From Cytophagales bacterium (lineage in GTDB: Bacteria; Bacteroidota; Bacteroidia; Cytophagales; Thermoflexibacteraceae), in NCBI GenBank assembly GCA_004294445.1, contig REAZ01000007.1:62001-126000 (forward strand): DNA of 64,000 nt, read 5' to 3'. The position numbers were made by a program, and so were the translations under genes. The stretch's first letter is position 1, and every line of letters starts with the position of its first letter. This document shows, piece by piece, positions 26,638-34,112 of this stretch. Under the pieces are notes generated by a model. The model worked only from the letters and a program-made list of their open reading frames with translations. It was not told where the DNA came from and did no database searches.

Positions 26638-26906
26638 TGCAATAAGTATCTTTGTAAAATACAATTTATATGATTTATATGATTTTTACAAGAATTAAGT
26701 GGTATAAAATAAGGTTTAATTGTACTATAATCATGGTAAAAATACTTAGTATTCCTCCTGTTAGTGCTACTTTTTATAAAAAACAGTATATTTTACGGTC
26801 AATAAAATCAAATAAATTCAATTTTTTAATAAAAACTTACATTGTATCTAAAAAACAGCAAAGTGAATATTTATAAAATACAATAAGGTTCTTTGAAAAG
26901 TACAAT
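26638..26906 (+). repeat. Imperfect 28-bp direct repeat pair
   Basis: 26638-26665 and 26879-26906 agree at 23 of 28 positions (both contain AATAAG, CTTTG, AAAA and ACAAT in register). They are 241 bases apart. The first copy includes a consensus -7 box TATCTTTG on the plus strand. Confidence 0.5.
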
Positions 26907-26910
26907 AAAA

Positions 26911-26950
26911 AAGCATAGCCCCTAACATCAAATAGTTAGGAGCTATGCTT
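26911..26950 (-). terminator. Terminator after the heme/copper lipoprotein gene
   Basis: 16-base arms with one mismatch (AAGCATAGCCCCTAAC / GTTAGGAGCTATGCTT) and an 8-base loop. Read on the minus strand it is followed by a T-run, 28 bases after the stop codon at 26978. Confidence 0.85.
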
Positions 26951-26977
26951 CTTTTAATGAAAAAAGGAGTAGATAGA

Positions 26978-28339
26978 CTACTCTTCGTAATAATATCCGA
27001 AAATAATACCCATTTCGTCTTCGCTTGTTAGCCCAAACGATACTGCTCTGTTCGAAGTATTATTGTAGGTAATTTCTGAAGTGAGTCCTTCGCCCGAATT
27101 GAGTGTGATAGGTGTGGCAAAATTGACGATAGTAGGATGCTCCCAATCAGTTGCCGTATAGATAATTTCACCGTTGCGGCTACCCCCCGAAATTTTGATA
27201 ACAAATTTTTCTCCCATCTTATGCGTATGCGAGGTCAGGGAAACTATTTTGGTGCGTTTGCTTACTTTGAATGTTTTTGAATTTACCGTGCGCTGATTAG
27301 CGGGAATGTTCAAAGAAGTATTTGCCCAATTAATTACTTTGACCTTGTTTTTTACCTGTGAGATAGGCACAGTAAAAAGATTGATACTAACTTCACCTGG
27401 GATAGGTAAGGTGCTTTTGTTTACATAGTGAGAGTTCATATCAAAGGCAAAATTAGCAGGAATTTCCAACGCTGTACCCTCTGGAAAGGTATAGTTATGG
27501 TAGGGTGTTTGTGTTCCTGCCCAAAAAACGTGGTACCCCATAGAAATAATAGTATTTATATTTAAGTTACCGTTAGGCTGCCTCAAATCTCTGATAGTGC
27601 CGAAGGGAGGAATAACGGAAGCGGGAGTCCTATCCTCGAATCCGTACAAAATAAAATGATGACTGCCTGCACGCATCTTCACTTCTACCCTATTGACTAA
27701 TAATGGCTCTGTATTTCCTACTTTCTGGTACATGAAAAATTCTCTTTCAAAGTTGGGCGCAATTTCTACAAGAGGTATCCGCATTTGCACTCCCTGCCCT
27801 GCGGCGGGCGGAGCAAGAGCCTCGAATTTGGGATAAGTTACACTGCTATCTTCCAATACTTTCTCATCTACGACACTTCCTTTTTCAGGCGCGCCAGCTT
27901 CTATCCATCTGCGTACAAATTCTATCTGCCCATTCGTAAGCGGGCGACTACCTAAGGGCATTGGGCTACCGTAATCTCTGCTGTTATGGTGGTCGGCGGG
28001 AGCTTGCTGAAGTTTGTGAAATAAAAAACTTTGGTCGGCTTTGAAAGGTTTTATCCGCAGAAGTCCGTCTGCTTTGGCATCGGCATTATTGGCAAGCACA
28101 TTCACCAAATTAGTAAATGCTACTGTTTTTTCTAATACCAAGCCATGCTGTTTGTAGCTACCATCACTCGGCGAGGCATGGCATCCGCTTGTTGCACAGT
28201 TTTTCAGAAAAATTTTTTCCTGTACTATTTGGAATGAATCCATTTTTTGTTCTACGGCATTTTGCTGGCAGGCTTCCAAGCATATTACCAAAATAGCTGT
28301 CAGGCACAGCCCAAGCAGGAATTTATATGTTTTTCCCAT
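26978..28339 (-). CDS. Lipoprotein with cytochrome-c-like and PHM-like type II copper monooxygenase domains
   Basis: 453 residues with a lipobox (CLEAC, Cys24). Residues 40-150 look like a c-type cytochrome: heme motif C48-ATSG-C53-H54 (a CX4CH variant) and a possible distal ligand in MPLG (M127). The rest matches copper type II ascorbate-dependent monooxygenases of the peptidylglycine alpha-hydroxylating (PHM) type. H227-H228 and H304 would form one copper site and H371-x-H373 plus M443 the other. The spacings of 76, 67 and 70 residues resemble those I recall for rat PHM (65, 70, 70). Predicted role is a surface or periplasmic copper hydroxylase fed by an attached heme domain; substrate unknown. 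A purely structural role is possible. Confidence 0.75.
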   Translation of the reverse strand: MGKTYKFLLGLCLTAILVICLEACQQNAVEQKMDSFQIVQEKIFLKNCATSGCHASPSDGSYKQHGLVLEKTVAFTNLVNVLANNADAKADGLLRIKPFKADQSFLFHKLQQAPADHHNSRDYGSPMPLGSRPLTNGQIEFVRRWIEAGAPEKGSVVDEKVLEDSSVTYPKFEALAPPAAGQGVQMRIPLVEIAPNFEREFFMYQKVGNTEPLLVNRVEVKMRAGSHHFILYGFEDRTPASVIPPFGTIRDLRQPNGNLNINTIISMGYHVFWAGTQTPYHNYTFPEGTALEIPANFAFDMNSHYVNKSTLPIPGEVSINLFTVPISQVKNKVKVINWANTSLNIPANQRTVNSKTFKVSKRTKIVSLTSHTHKMGEKFVIKISGGSRNGEIIYTATDWEHPTIVNFATPITLNSGEGLTSEITYNNTSNRAVSFGLTSEDEMGIIFGYYYEE

Positions 28340-28473
28340 TTTCTTATTTCATTTTATTTTATTGCAAATGTACTTAATATTCTGCTATAGACACTTTGGC
28401 AAAGAGAAAGGTTTATTAGTATTTTGAAATAGAATAAAAAAAAACAATATTTGAGCAATAAAAAACAATATAT

Positions 28474-29001
28474 ATGGCAACATGGCTTATAGATGCAGCA
28501 CACTCTACGATTGAGTTTAAAATAAAATATTTGCTGATTTCTACAGTTACAGGGGTTTTCACAAAGTTTGATGCTAAATTAGAATCCGAAAATGATGATT
28601 TTAATGGCGCAAAAATTAGCTTTTCAGCGGAAGTCAATAGCATCAATACCAACAATGCAGAGAGAGATGAACACTTGAAGTCAGAGGATTTTTTTTCGGC
28701 AACAACTTTTCCTCGTATTACTTTTCGCTCTCTTTCCTTCCACAAAATAGGAGGAACGCACTATAAACTGATAGGAGAAATGACTATCCGAAACTATTTG
28801 AAAGTAATAGAATTAGATGTTGATTATGGTGGGAAAGTAACAGACTCAAGGGGAAATACGCGAGCAGGTTTTGAGATTATTGGCAAAATAAGCCGAAGGG
28901 CGTATGGCTTACTCTGGGATGCCGTTACTGAAACTGGGGGCATCATGGTTGGCGATGAAGTAAAACTTTTCTTGAGCGTACAAATGGTGAAGATGCTTTA
29001 G
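28474..29001 (+). CDS. YceI-family lipid-binding protein
   Basis: A 175-residue lipocalin-like beta-barrel of the YceI family, which binds polyisoprenoid or other long hydrophobic chains. It starts with the family signature WLIDAAHSTIEFKIKYLLISTVTGVFTKF (key residues D7, H10 and F14) and continues with ERDEHLKSEDFF (about 67-78), the ITFRS strand and the terminal GDEVKLFLSVQ. It lacks a signal peptide and so is probably cytoplasmic, unlike the E. coli founder. The stop codon overlaps the stop of the convergent glycosyltransferase gene by a TTAG four-base overlap. Confidence 0.93.
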   Translation: MATWLIDAAHSTIEFKIKYLLISTVTGVFTKFDAKLESENDDFNGAKISFSAEVNSINTNNAERDEHLKSEDFFSATTFPRITFRSLSFHKIGGTHYKLIGEMTIRNYLKVIELDVDYGGKVTDSRGNTRAGFEIIGKISRRAYGLLWDAVTETGGIMVGDEVKLFLSVQMVKML

Positions 29002-29927
29002 ATTTGTGCCAACATTTTACGTATGATCCTTTTGGGGTCAAGAAAAAAAGAGCCTATCAGACTTGCCACGAAGAGGAGATAGTTATCATTACCGTACTGA
29101 AAAGCAGCATTTCTATATAGGTAGTTGGAGTATAACTTACGAGTTCGGTTCATCTGCACCCAAAAAGGTTTTGCCGCTATCTGCTGCTGGAAAGTATCAA
29201 AAGATATTTCAGCTTTTGCCTGCCTTCTAAGTTTCATACACGTCCCAATCCACTCAATATAGTTAAGGGAGTTGATGTGTTGCGAAGTAGTAATAGAATC
29301 TTCGTGTATTCTGTATTGCATGAGTATCTGATTGGTACAAATGATCACTACTCCATGCTCTACAAGTCTGTTCCACAAATCTATATCCTGACTCGGAGCG
29401 ATGGGCTTATATCCGCCTATTCGCAGAACTACTTCTTTTTTCATTATCGTACCAGGGTGCAAAATATAAATAACTTTATTTTGCTCAAGGTATCTTTGGC
29501 TATCTTGGGGATTATTCAAATCGGTCGGCGATTTGAGTTTGCCTATGATTTTGCCCTGATGACCAATATAGTAAGCCCAGCAGCTAAGTACGCCTACTTC
29601 GGGGTGCTGTCGAAGATATTTGACTTGCTCTTCCAACCTATGAGGTAGCATGATATCATCTGCATCCATGCGCGCTATCCATTCACCTTTTGCCATGCCC
29701 ATTCCTCTGTTCAGAGAGTTACCAAGCCCCATGTTTTCATGGCTATCTATCACTATACGAGTGTCTTGTGCTTGATAATGCTTGGCTATAGCTAAAGTAT
29801 TGTCTTTCGAGCCATCATCAACGATAATAAACTCAAAATCTTGAAAAGTTTGAGCTAATACGCTTTCTATGGCGATTGCTATGTACTTTTCAGCATTATA
29901 TGCCGACATTAGAACAGAAACTAACAC
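28998..29927 (-). CDS. Family 2 glycosyltransferase
   Basis: 309 residues of GT-A fold with SVLMSAYNAEKYIAIAIESVL (key residues Y10-N11-A12), IIVDDGSKDNT (about 34-44), and the metal-binding DxD in MDADDIMLPHRLEEQ (about 88-102). IGGYKPIAPSQDIDLWNRL supplies the acceptor-side ED-like D-x-D-L-W motif. It probably adds a hexose or hexosamine to a surface polymer. The C-terminal third is basic and may bind the membrane. It is a single gene driven by the perfect consensus promoter at 29956-29986. Confidence 0.9.
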   Translation of the reverse strand: MLVSVLMSAYNAEKYIAIAIESVLAQTFQDFEFIIVDDGSKDNTLAIAKHYQAQDTRIVIDSHENMGLGNSLNRGMGMAKGEWIARMDADDIMLPHRLEEQVKYLRQHPEVGVLSCWAYYIGHQGKIIGKLKSPTDLNNPQDSQRYLEQNKVIYILHPGTIMKKEVVLRIGGYKPIAPSQDIDLWNRLVEHGVVIICTNQILMQYRIHEDSITTSQHINSLNYIEWIGTCMKLRRQAKAEISFDTFQQQIAAKPFWVQMNRTRKLYSNYLYRNAAFQYGNDNYLLFVASLIGSFFLDPKRIIRKMLAQI

Positions 29928-29955
29928 AGTGATATAGAGGTAAAGTTAATTTGCA

Positions 29956-29986
29956 CAAAAGTAAGAAAAACTCTCACTTTTTCAAA
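29956..29986 (-). promoter_or_regulatory. Consensus promoter of the GT2 gene
   Basis: On the minus strand TTTG (29986-29983), 19 bases, then TACTTTTG (29963-29956), a full match to the Bacteroidota consensus, about 30 bases before the start codon. The -33 box lies in the T-rich tail of the terminator of the gene upstream. Confidence 0.7.
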
Positions 29987-29992
29987 AAATTA

Positions 29993-30045
29993 AACCACGT
30001 ATTTAGAATTGACAGTAAAGGCAATCCGAAATACGTGGGTTTTTT
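29993..30045 (-). terminator. Hairpin terminator between two minus-strand genes
   Basis: Stem AACCACGTATTT / AAATACGTGGGTT with a 24-base loop. It is followed on the minus strand by TTTAATTTTTTG, which also begins the next promoter. Confidence 0.7.
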
Positions 30046-30058
30046 ATCTTTCTCTAAG

Positions 30059-30439
30059 CTATTTCAAAAGTAAATAATAAGCTGTATTTCCCTTTATTGT
30101 GAGTTTTTCAGCACCTACAGGAAGTATTGCTTCATGTTCTTTGTGGTCAGTAACATTCAATTCTTGGATTACTTTACCCCCTAAATCTACAACGATTACT
30201 TTTTCCACTTTGCTCTGAACCAAATTCAAAGGGTTGCTATATTTTTGTGCGAAGTAAGCATCCATTTCAGTGATGAATTTCGTTTCATCTTGGCTGTAGC
30301 TTGTGCTTGCTACTTGCTTGCTTGTTTCTTTTTTCAAAGAGTCTTTTTTAGGATTGTCATCAGCAAAAGCATTAAAAAATGTGAAGCTAACAAAGACAAA
30401 AGACAAAACCGCGATTAAACTATTTTTTGAAGTTCTCAT
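30059..30439 (-). CDS. Small secreted protein of unknown function
   Basis: 126 residues with a signal peptide ending in NAFA (about residue 26). A Lys/Ser/Asp-rich spacer follows (DDNPKKDSLKKETSKQ). The last 50 residues (VEKVIVVDLGGKVIQELNV... and TIKGNTAYYLLLK) form beta-strands in a pattern like the core of a T9SS sorting domain (V-x-V-x-D-x-x-G-K-V-I at about residues 77-87). As the protein is nearly all spacer plus this module, it may be a minimal secreted peptide or a degenerate gene. I do not recognise a family. Confidence 0.55.
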   Translation of the reverse strand: MRTSKNSLIAVLSFVFVSFTFFNAFADDNPKKDSLKKETSKQVASTSYSQDETKFITEMDAYFAQKYSNPLNLVQSKVEKVIVVDLGGKVIQELNVTDHKEHEAILPVGAEKLTIKGNTAYYLLLK

Positions 30440-30717
30440 ATTCGTAAGTAATTAAAGATTAAGTTTTTATATAAATTATTTGAATTAATTTGATTACGCA
30501 AAGGATATTTGCCAAAGACGTGCCAATATTTATAAAATATTAATTATCAGATGTTTATGTGTAATTATAAAAAATACTGTTCGCAAAAAGTGTACGAAAG
30601 CAAATAATTAGCGTGCGATTTCGGACAGTAGGGAATTAAATGCTACTTTTTTTTCAAAATCGAAAGAAAAAGTTTAGTATTGTAGCAAAAAACAGGAAAA
30701 CTTAAACTCAATTTTAT

Positions 30718-31488
30718 ATGAAAAAACACTTCTTTTTTACTTTTACGACAATTACTGTGTTGTTTATGACTTCGTTTGTAAGCTACAAAGCAGCATACAA
30801 ACCAATTATCAATTCTATGGAAAGCCTCATAGATGCGATGCACAAACGATACAAAGACAAGGCTGCAAAAAATGTAACTTTTACCCAGTACAATACACAC
30901 TATCAGGCAGATACTGTTTCTGGAACATCTATTTGGTACGAAGCTATACAGTACCCTACAAATTTCCGAATCGATTTTGGGGCTATCAAAGAAGGAAATG
31001 CGGTCATATTTGCCTACGATTCGGTTTTTAATTTCAAAGACGGAAAAAATACACGCAAACTTCCTTTCAAAAACAACCTCATTCTTTTGGCGGGAGGCAT
31101 GAACGCAATGCCTAAAGAAAAAGTATTGGCAGAACTAAAGGCTGCGAGCTACGACATCAGCAAATTCAGAGAGGATACTTACAACAATAAGGCTGTATAT
31201 GTGATAGGGGCGGCATCGGGCGATTTTACTTCTCCGCAATTTTGGATAGATAAAAAACACTTATATTTGGTGAGAACTTTCGAGAAAATGCCGAACGGAG
31301 ATGTGCGCGAGGCGCGTTTTAGCAAGCATACTAAAGCGGGCAAAGGTTGGATAGAAACAGAAGTATTGTTTTTGGTAAATGGTAAGAAAACTCAGTTGGA
31401 ACAGTACAAAGACCTCAAAGCAAACGTAGCTTTCGATGCCCGACTCTTTGATGCTGCCTATTTTGGCAAAGTGCATTGGAAAGAATAA
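30718..31488 (+). CDS. LolA-like periplasmic protein (outer-membrane lipoprotein sorting fold)
   Basis: 256 residues with a signal-type N-terminus (MKKHFFFTFTTITVLFMTSFVSYKA). The remainder shows the half-barrel pattern of LolA/LolB-like proteins. The parts are an initial helix (SLIDAMHKRYKDKA), the strand VTFTQYNTHYQ, then paired strands including IWYEAIQYPTNFRIDFG, AVIFAYDSVFNFKDGK and PQFWIDKKHLYLVRTFE, which is the recognisable F-W-I-D-x-x-x-x-L segment. Such proteins carry lipid or lipoproteins through the periplasm. It precedes recO by 29 bases and may be cotranscribed. Confidence 0.7.
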   Translation: MKKHFFFTFTTITVLFMTSFVSYKAAYKPIINSMESLIDAMHKRYKDKAAKNVTFTQYNTHYQADTVSGTSIWYEAIQYPTNFRIDFGAIKEGNAVIFAYDSVFNFKDGKNTRKLPFKNNLILLAGGMNAMPKEKVLAELKAASYDISKFREDTYNNKAVYVIGAASGDFTSPQFWIDKKHLYLVRTFEKMPNGDVREARFSKHTKAGKGWIETEVLFLVNGKKTQLEQYKDLKANVAFDARLFDAAYFGKVHWKE

Positions 31489-31517
31489 ATCAGAAAATAC
31501 TTTAAACTCATTTTATT

Positions 31518-32204
31518 TTGCTCTATAAAACCAACGGAATTGTATTAGGCTTTATCCGCTACAGAGATACTTCCATTATTGTAAGGATTTATACGGAGGC
31601 TTTTGGCTTGCGGTCATACATCATTAATGGGGTGCGAAGTGCGAAAAATAAAAACAATAAAATAGCTCTTTATCAGCCGTTTACGCTCTTAGATATGCTT
31701 GTTTATAATAAGCCTAATACTGATTTGAACTATATTTCAGAGTCAAAAATATATCAGCCTTTTCATTCTATTCCCTTTGATATTCATAAAACTACGATTT
31801 GTCTTTTTCTGACAGAAGTGCTGACCAAAGTGCTAAAAAGCGATGAGGCTGACCAAGAACTTTTTGATTTTCTGATGAATAGCATACTGAGTTTGGAAAA
31901 TTTGCCGCAAGGCTTCGAGAATTTTCATTTGCAGTTTCTTATCCGCCTTTCGGGGTTTCTTGGCTTCTATATGGTAGAAGCCTCTGAAATAGGCGAACAA
32001 CTACAGAGAGCGGGCTATCTGTTTGACTATGAATCTTACACCTTGCAGATGAATAACCTCATAAGTGCAGATTACGGTGCTGTGCAGCATATACCAAACA
32101 AAATTCGCAGCGAAATTCTCAATGCCTTGCTCAAGTTCTATCAGCTACATTTTGAAGGGTTTGGAGAAATAAAATCCTTGAATATTTTGAGAGAAATTTA
32201 TTAG
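31518..32204 (+). CDS. recO: DNA repair protein RecO
   Basis: 228 residues. RecO anneals single-stranded DNA and with RecR loads RecA in gap repair. The N-terminal OB-fold has the family pattern LYKTNGIVLGFIRYRDTSIIVRIYTE and GLRSYIINGVRSAKNK. The helical C-terminal part contains FHLQFLIRLSGFLGF. The zinc-finger cysteines of some RecO proteins are absent, as is common in this phylum. Translation must begin at the TTG at 31518, or possibly at ATT 31515: an in-frame stop at 31503 lies upstream and the next ATG would delete half the OB-fold. Confidence 0.88.
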   Translation: MLYKTNGIVLGFIRYRDTSIIVRIYTEAFGLRSYIINGVRSAKNKNNKIALYQPFTLLDMLVYNKPNTDLNYISESKIYQPFHSIPFDIHKTTICLFLTEVLTKVLKSDEADQELFDFLMNSILSLENLPQGFENFHLQFLIRLSGFLGFYMVEASEIGEQLQRAGYLFDYESYTLQMNNLISADYGAVQHIPNKIRSEILNALLKFYQLHFEGFGEIKSLNILREIY

Positions 32205-32288
32205 GAAGGTAGCATTTGCCGTTGGTTCTTGCTATAAGTTGTCGGACAACGGCAGGAAGAGTTGCTGTTTTAAAACTAAAATTTGCGA

Positions 32289-32432
32289 TTAGCGATACTG
32301 AATACTGTTATAATAATTCCATTTTTTCTTTGCTGCCCTGCTATTTCCGCATCGCTGATTGGGCTGATAACTGCTGCACGCACTTACCGTCATCACAAGC
32401 AGGCTAAATACCAATATCATTCTTTTATTCAT
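32289..32432 (-). CDS. 47-residue small lipoprotein
   Basis: A short but convincing gene. ATG at 32432-32430 starts a signal peptide MNKRMILVFSLLVMTVSAC with lipobox VSAC (lipidated Cys19). It is followed by a 28-residue mature peptide ending KKKWNYYNSIQYR and a TAA at 32291-32289. A second Cys (QRCGNS, Cys28) precedes a basic/aromatic tail. The charged N-terminus, hydrophobic core and lipobox are all in order, so chance is unlikely. Function is unknown; small basic lipoproteins of this size are common in the phylum. It is downstream of the second susD terminator on the same strand. Confidence 0.65.
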   Translation of the reverse strand: MNKRMILVFSLLVMTVSACSSYQPNQRCGNSRAAKKKWNYYNSIQYR

Positions 32433-32499
32433 TTTACTTTTTTTGATTTATACTAAGTTTGATAAGATAGTAAACGTATTCAGAATAAAGAAGTTATGA

Positions 32500-32537
32500 A
32501 AAAAGCCATGCAAGATAATAGAAAATCTTACATGGCT
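32500..32537 (-). terminator. Terminator after the second susD gene
   Basis: A 13-base stem with one mismatch (AGCCATGCAAGAT / ATCTTACATGGCT). Read on the minus strand it is followed by six T's, about 20 bases after the stop at 32558. Confidence 0.8.
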
Positions 32538-32557
32538 AAGTATTAGATAATATTTCC

Positions 32558-34033
32558 TTAGTCTTCAGTAGTAGTGAACCACAGAGGCTTGGTATGATAA
32601 TCAACATCATAGCCACCTACAGCACGAAAAGCGGCACTGTTCCAATCTTCTTCGGAGAATGACGGAGGCAAGCAACGCTGCACGGGTTTGCCGCTATTTT
32701 CGGGTGCCAAATTTGCAGGCAGGGCATAGCCCATGAAAATATTGGTATTGTAGTTATAGCGGCGAAGGTCTGTCCATGCTTCTATTTGTCCATAGAGTGC
32801 AATGTATTTTTGCGACATGATGTGCTTTATCTCCAAAGCAGCAGCAGTTTGCGGAATAGCCGTACCCAAAAATGCAGTAATATTTGGCTCTGTTACACCA
32901 GCTTTTTGCATATTGGCACGAATGCCCGCCGTAAATGCCTGATAAGCAAGGGCATTATTACCCGCTTTGAGGGCTGCTTCCGCTTTTATAAACTGCAATT
33001 CAGAGAAAGTTATCAACGGATAAGGCTCTACATCGCGGAAAATATATTTCCCATAGATTTGAGGGAAATTTAATACAGTAGAACCCGCAGGCAAGCCCGC
33101 CGCAGGAGCCAAATTCCTAAAAGTACCATCTGGAGCAGCATTTAAGAACAAAGGCAAGCGAGGGTCGGTTACATTATTAAAATTTGTACCATTCATCAGG
33201 TTTACAAGCGTTCTGCCTTGACGATACGCCGCAAAATTTGCCCTTGTAGGTCCCATAAAGCTAAAACGGTCAGAAATGTCAGTAGTAATGGTAGAAAATT
33301 TCACTACAGCGTCTTCTGTATTGCTTGCCAATGCTTTATCTACAAATTCAATTACTTGTGCGGGATTGTAAGAACGCTTATTGGAAATGTGATTTGCCAA
33401 ACGAGCTTTGATGGCATAAACAAATTTAATCCAAAGTTGCGTGTTCCCACCATAAATGGTTTCTGCTCTTGCCAAATTTGGGTCGATAGTACCGCTTGTC
33501 TTGCTAAGTTCGGCGATAGCATCATCACAAAGTTTATTGACATTGGCATAAATCTCTTTTTGTGTATTGTAGTCAAACTTAGTGCGTGTGTTGTCCCATG
33601 CTTGGTCGTAAGGCATTTCGCCGAACTGGTCGGTTGCAATCTGCCAACTATACGCCCTGATTGCCATCGCAATCCCTTTGTACTGCCCAAATCCGCGTCT
33701 TTCTGCTTGCAGTTCTATCTGATTGAGGTTTGAGCCTATGCTCCAATAGTGATTTCGGTGTATCTGACTCACTGCCAAGCCACCGCCCAAAGCCCTTCTG
33801 CCATGCCTATCATAGTTATCGTTAGCAGTAGTGAATTGCAAATGCTGAATATAACGGGACACATTTCGATAGTCGAACATGGGTCCTTCTGCCATTGCAT
33901 AGATGACCTGCGGTAAGTACAAATGCGGCGGACCCTCTTGCGGCACAAAGGGGTCATTGTTTACGTCTAAATACTCTTTGCATGAGGAGAGTATGGTAAG
34001 TAAGAATATGAATGTGAATATTTTGTATTTCAT
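32558..34033 (-). CDS. SusD-like (SusD/RagB family, type 2) outer-membrane lipoprotein
   Basis: 491 residues with a lipobox (LLTILSSCKEYLDVN, Cys18). It belongs to the second SusD subgroup (SusD-like_2). Signs are NNDPFVPQEGPPHLYLPQVIYAM near the start, the YIQHLQFTTAND region, and AIRAYSWQIATDQFGEMPYDQAW (about 130-155). Others are TFSELQFIKAEAALKAGN and YIALYGQIEAWTDLRRYNYN (about 415-435). It is the surface lid that captures substrate for the SusC partner encoded 79 bases upstream on the same strand. Substrate is unknown. Confidence 0.92.
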   Translation of the reverse strand: MKYKIFTFIFLLTILSSCKEYLDVNNDPFVPQEGPPHLYLPQVIYAMAEGPMFDYRNVSRYIQHLQFTTANDNYDRHGRRALGGGLAVSQIHRNHYWSIGSNLNQIELQAERRGFGQYKGIAMAIRAYSWQIATDQFGEMPYDQAWDNTRTKFDYNTQKEIYANVNKLCDDAIAELSKTSGTIDPNLARAETIYGGNTQLWIKFVYAIKARLANHISNKRSYNPAQVIEFVDKALASNTEDAVVKFSTITTDISDRFSFMGPTRANFAAYRQGRTLVNLMNGTNFNNVTDPRLPLFLNAAPDGTFRNLAPAAGLPAGSTVLNFPQIYGKYIFRDVEPYPLITFSELQFIKAEAALKAGNNALAYQAFTAGIRANMQKAGVTEPNITAFLGTAIPQTAAALEIKHIMSQKYIALYGQIEAWTDLRRYNYNTNIFMGYALPANLAPENSGKPVQRCLPPSFSEEDWNSAAFRAVGGYDVDYHTKPLWFTTTED

Positions 34034-34040
34034 AACGTCA

Positions 34041-34074
34041 AATTATAAATTATGAATGATGAATTATAAATTAT
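34041..34074. repeat. Short AT direct repeat between the second susC and susD genes
   Basis: AATTATAAATTAT occurs at 34041-34053 and again at 34062-34074, a period of 21 bases. Each unit is also nearly self-complementary. It is most likely low-complexity spacer. Confidence 0.5.
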
Positions 34075-34112
34075 ATTTCTCGTTTGAGAAAAGGTAAAGT
34101 GGTAATCTTTTT

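Larger units (their letters stand above)
26431..26977. other. AT-rich intergenic stretch with a promoter and a pair of direct repeats
   Basis: Contains the promoter for the gene at 25651-26430, an imperfect 28-bp direct repeat (26638-26665 and 26879-26906) and a terminator. A 68-codon open frame at 26670-26876 lies exactly between the repeats, but it has an A/T-driven composition and no recognisable features, so I do not call it a gene. Confidence 0.5.

Noticed and set aside
26670-26876. A 68-codon plus-strand frame
   Set aside because: A/T-driven Ile/Lys/Tyr composition, no signal peptide or domain, and no sign of codon preference like the neighbours.
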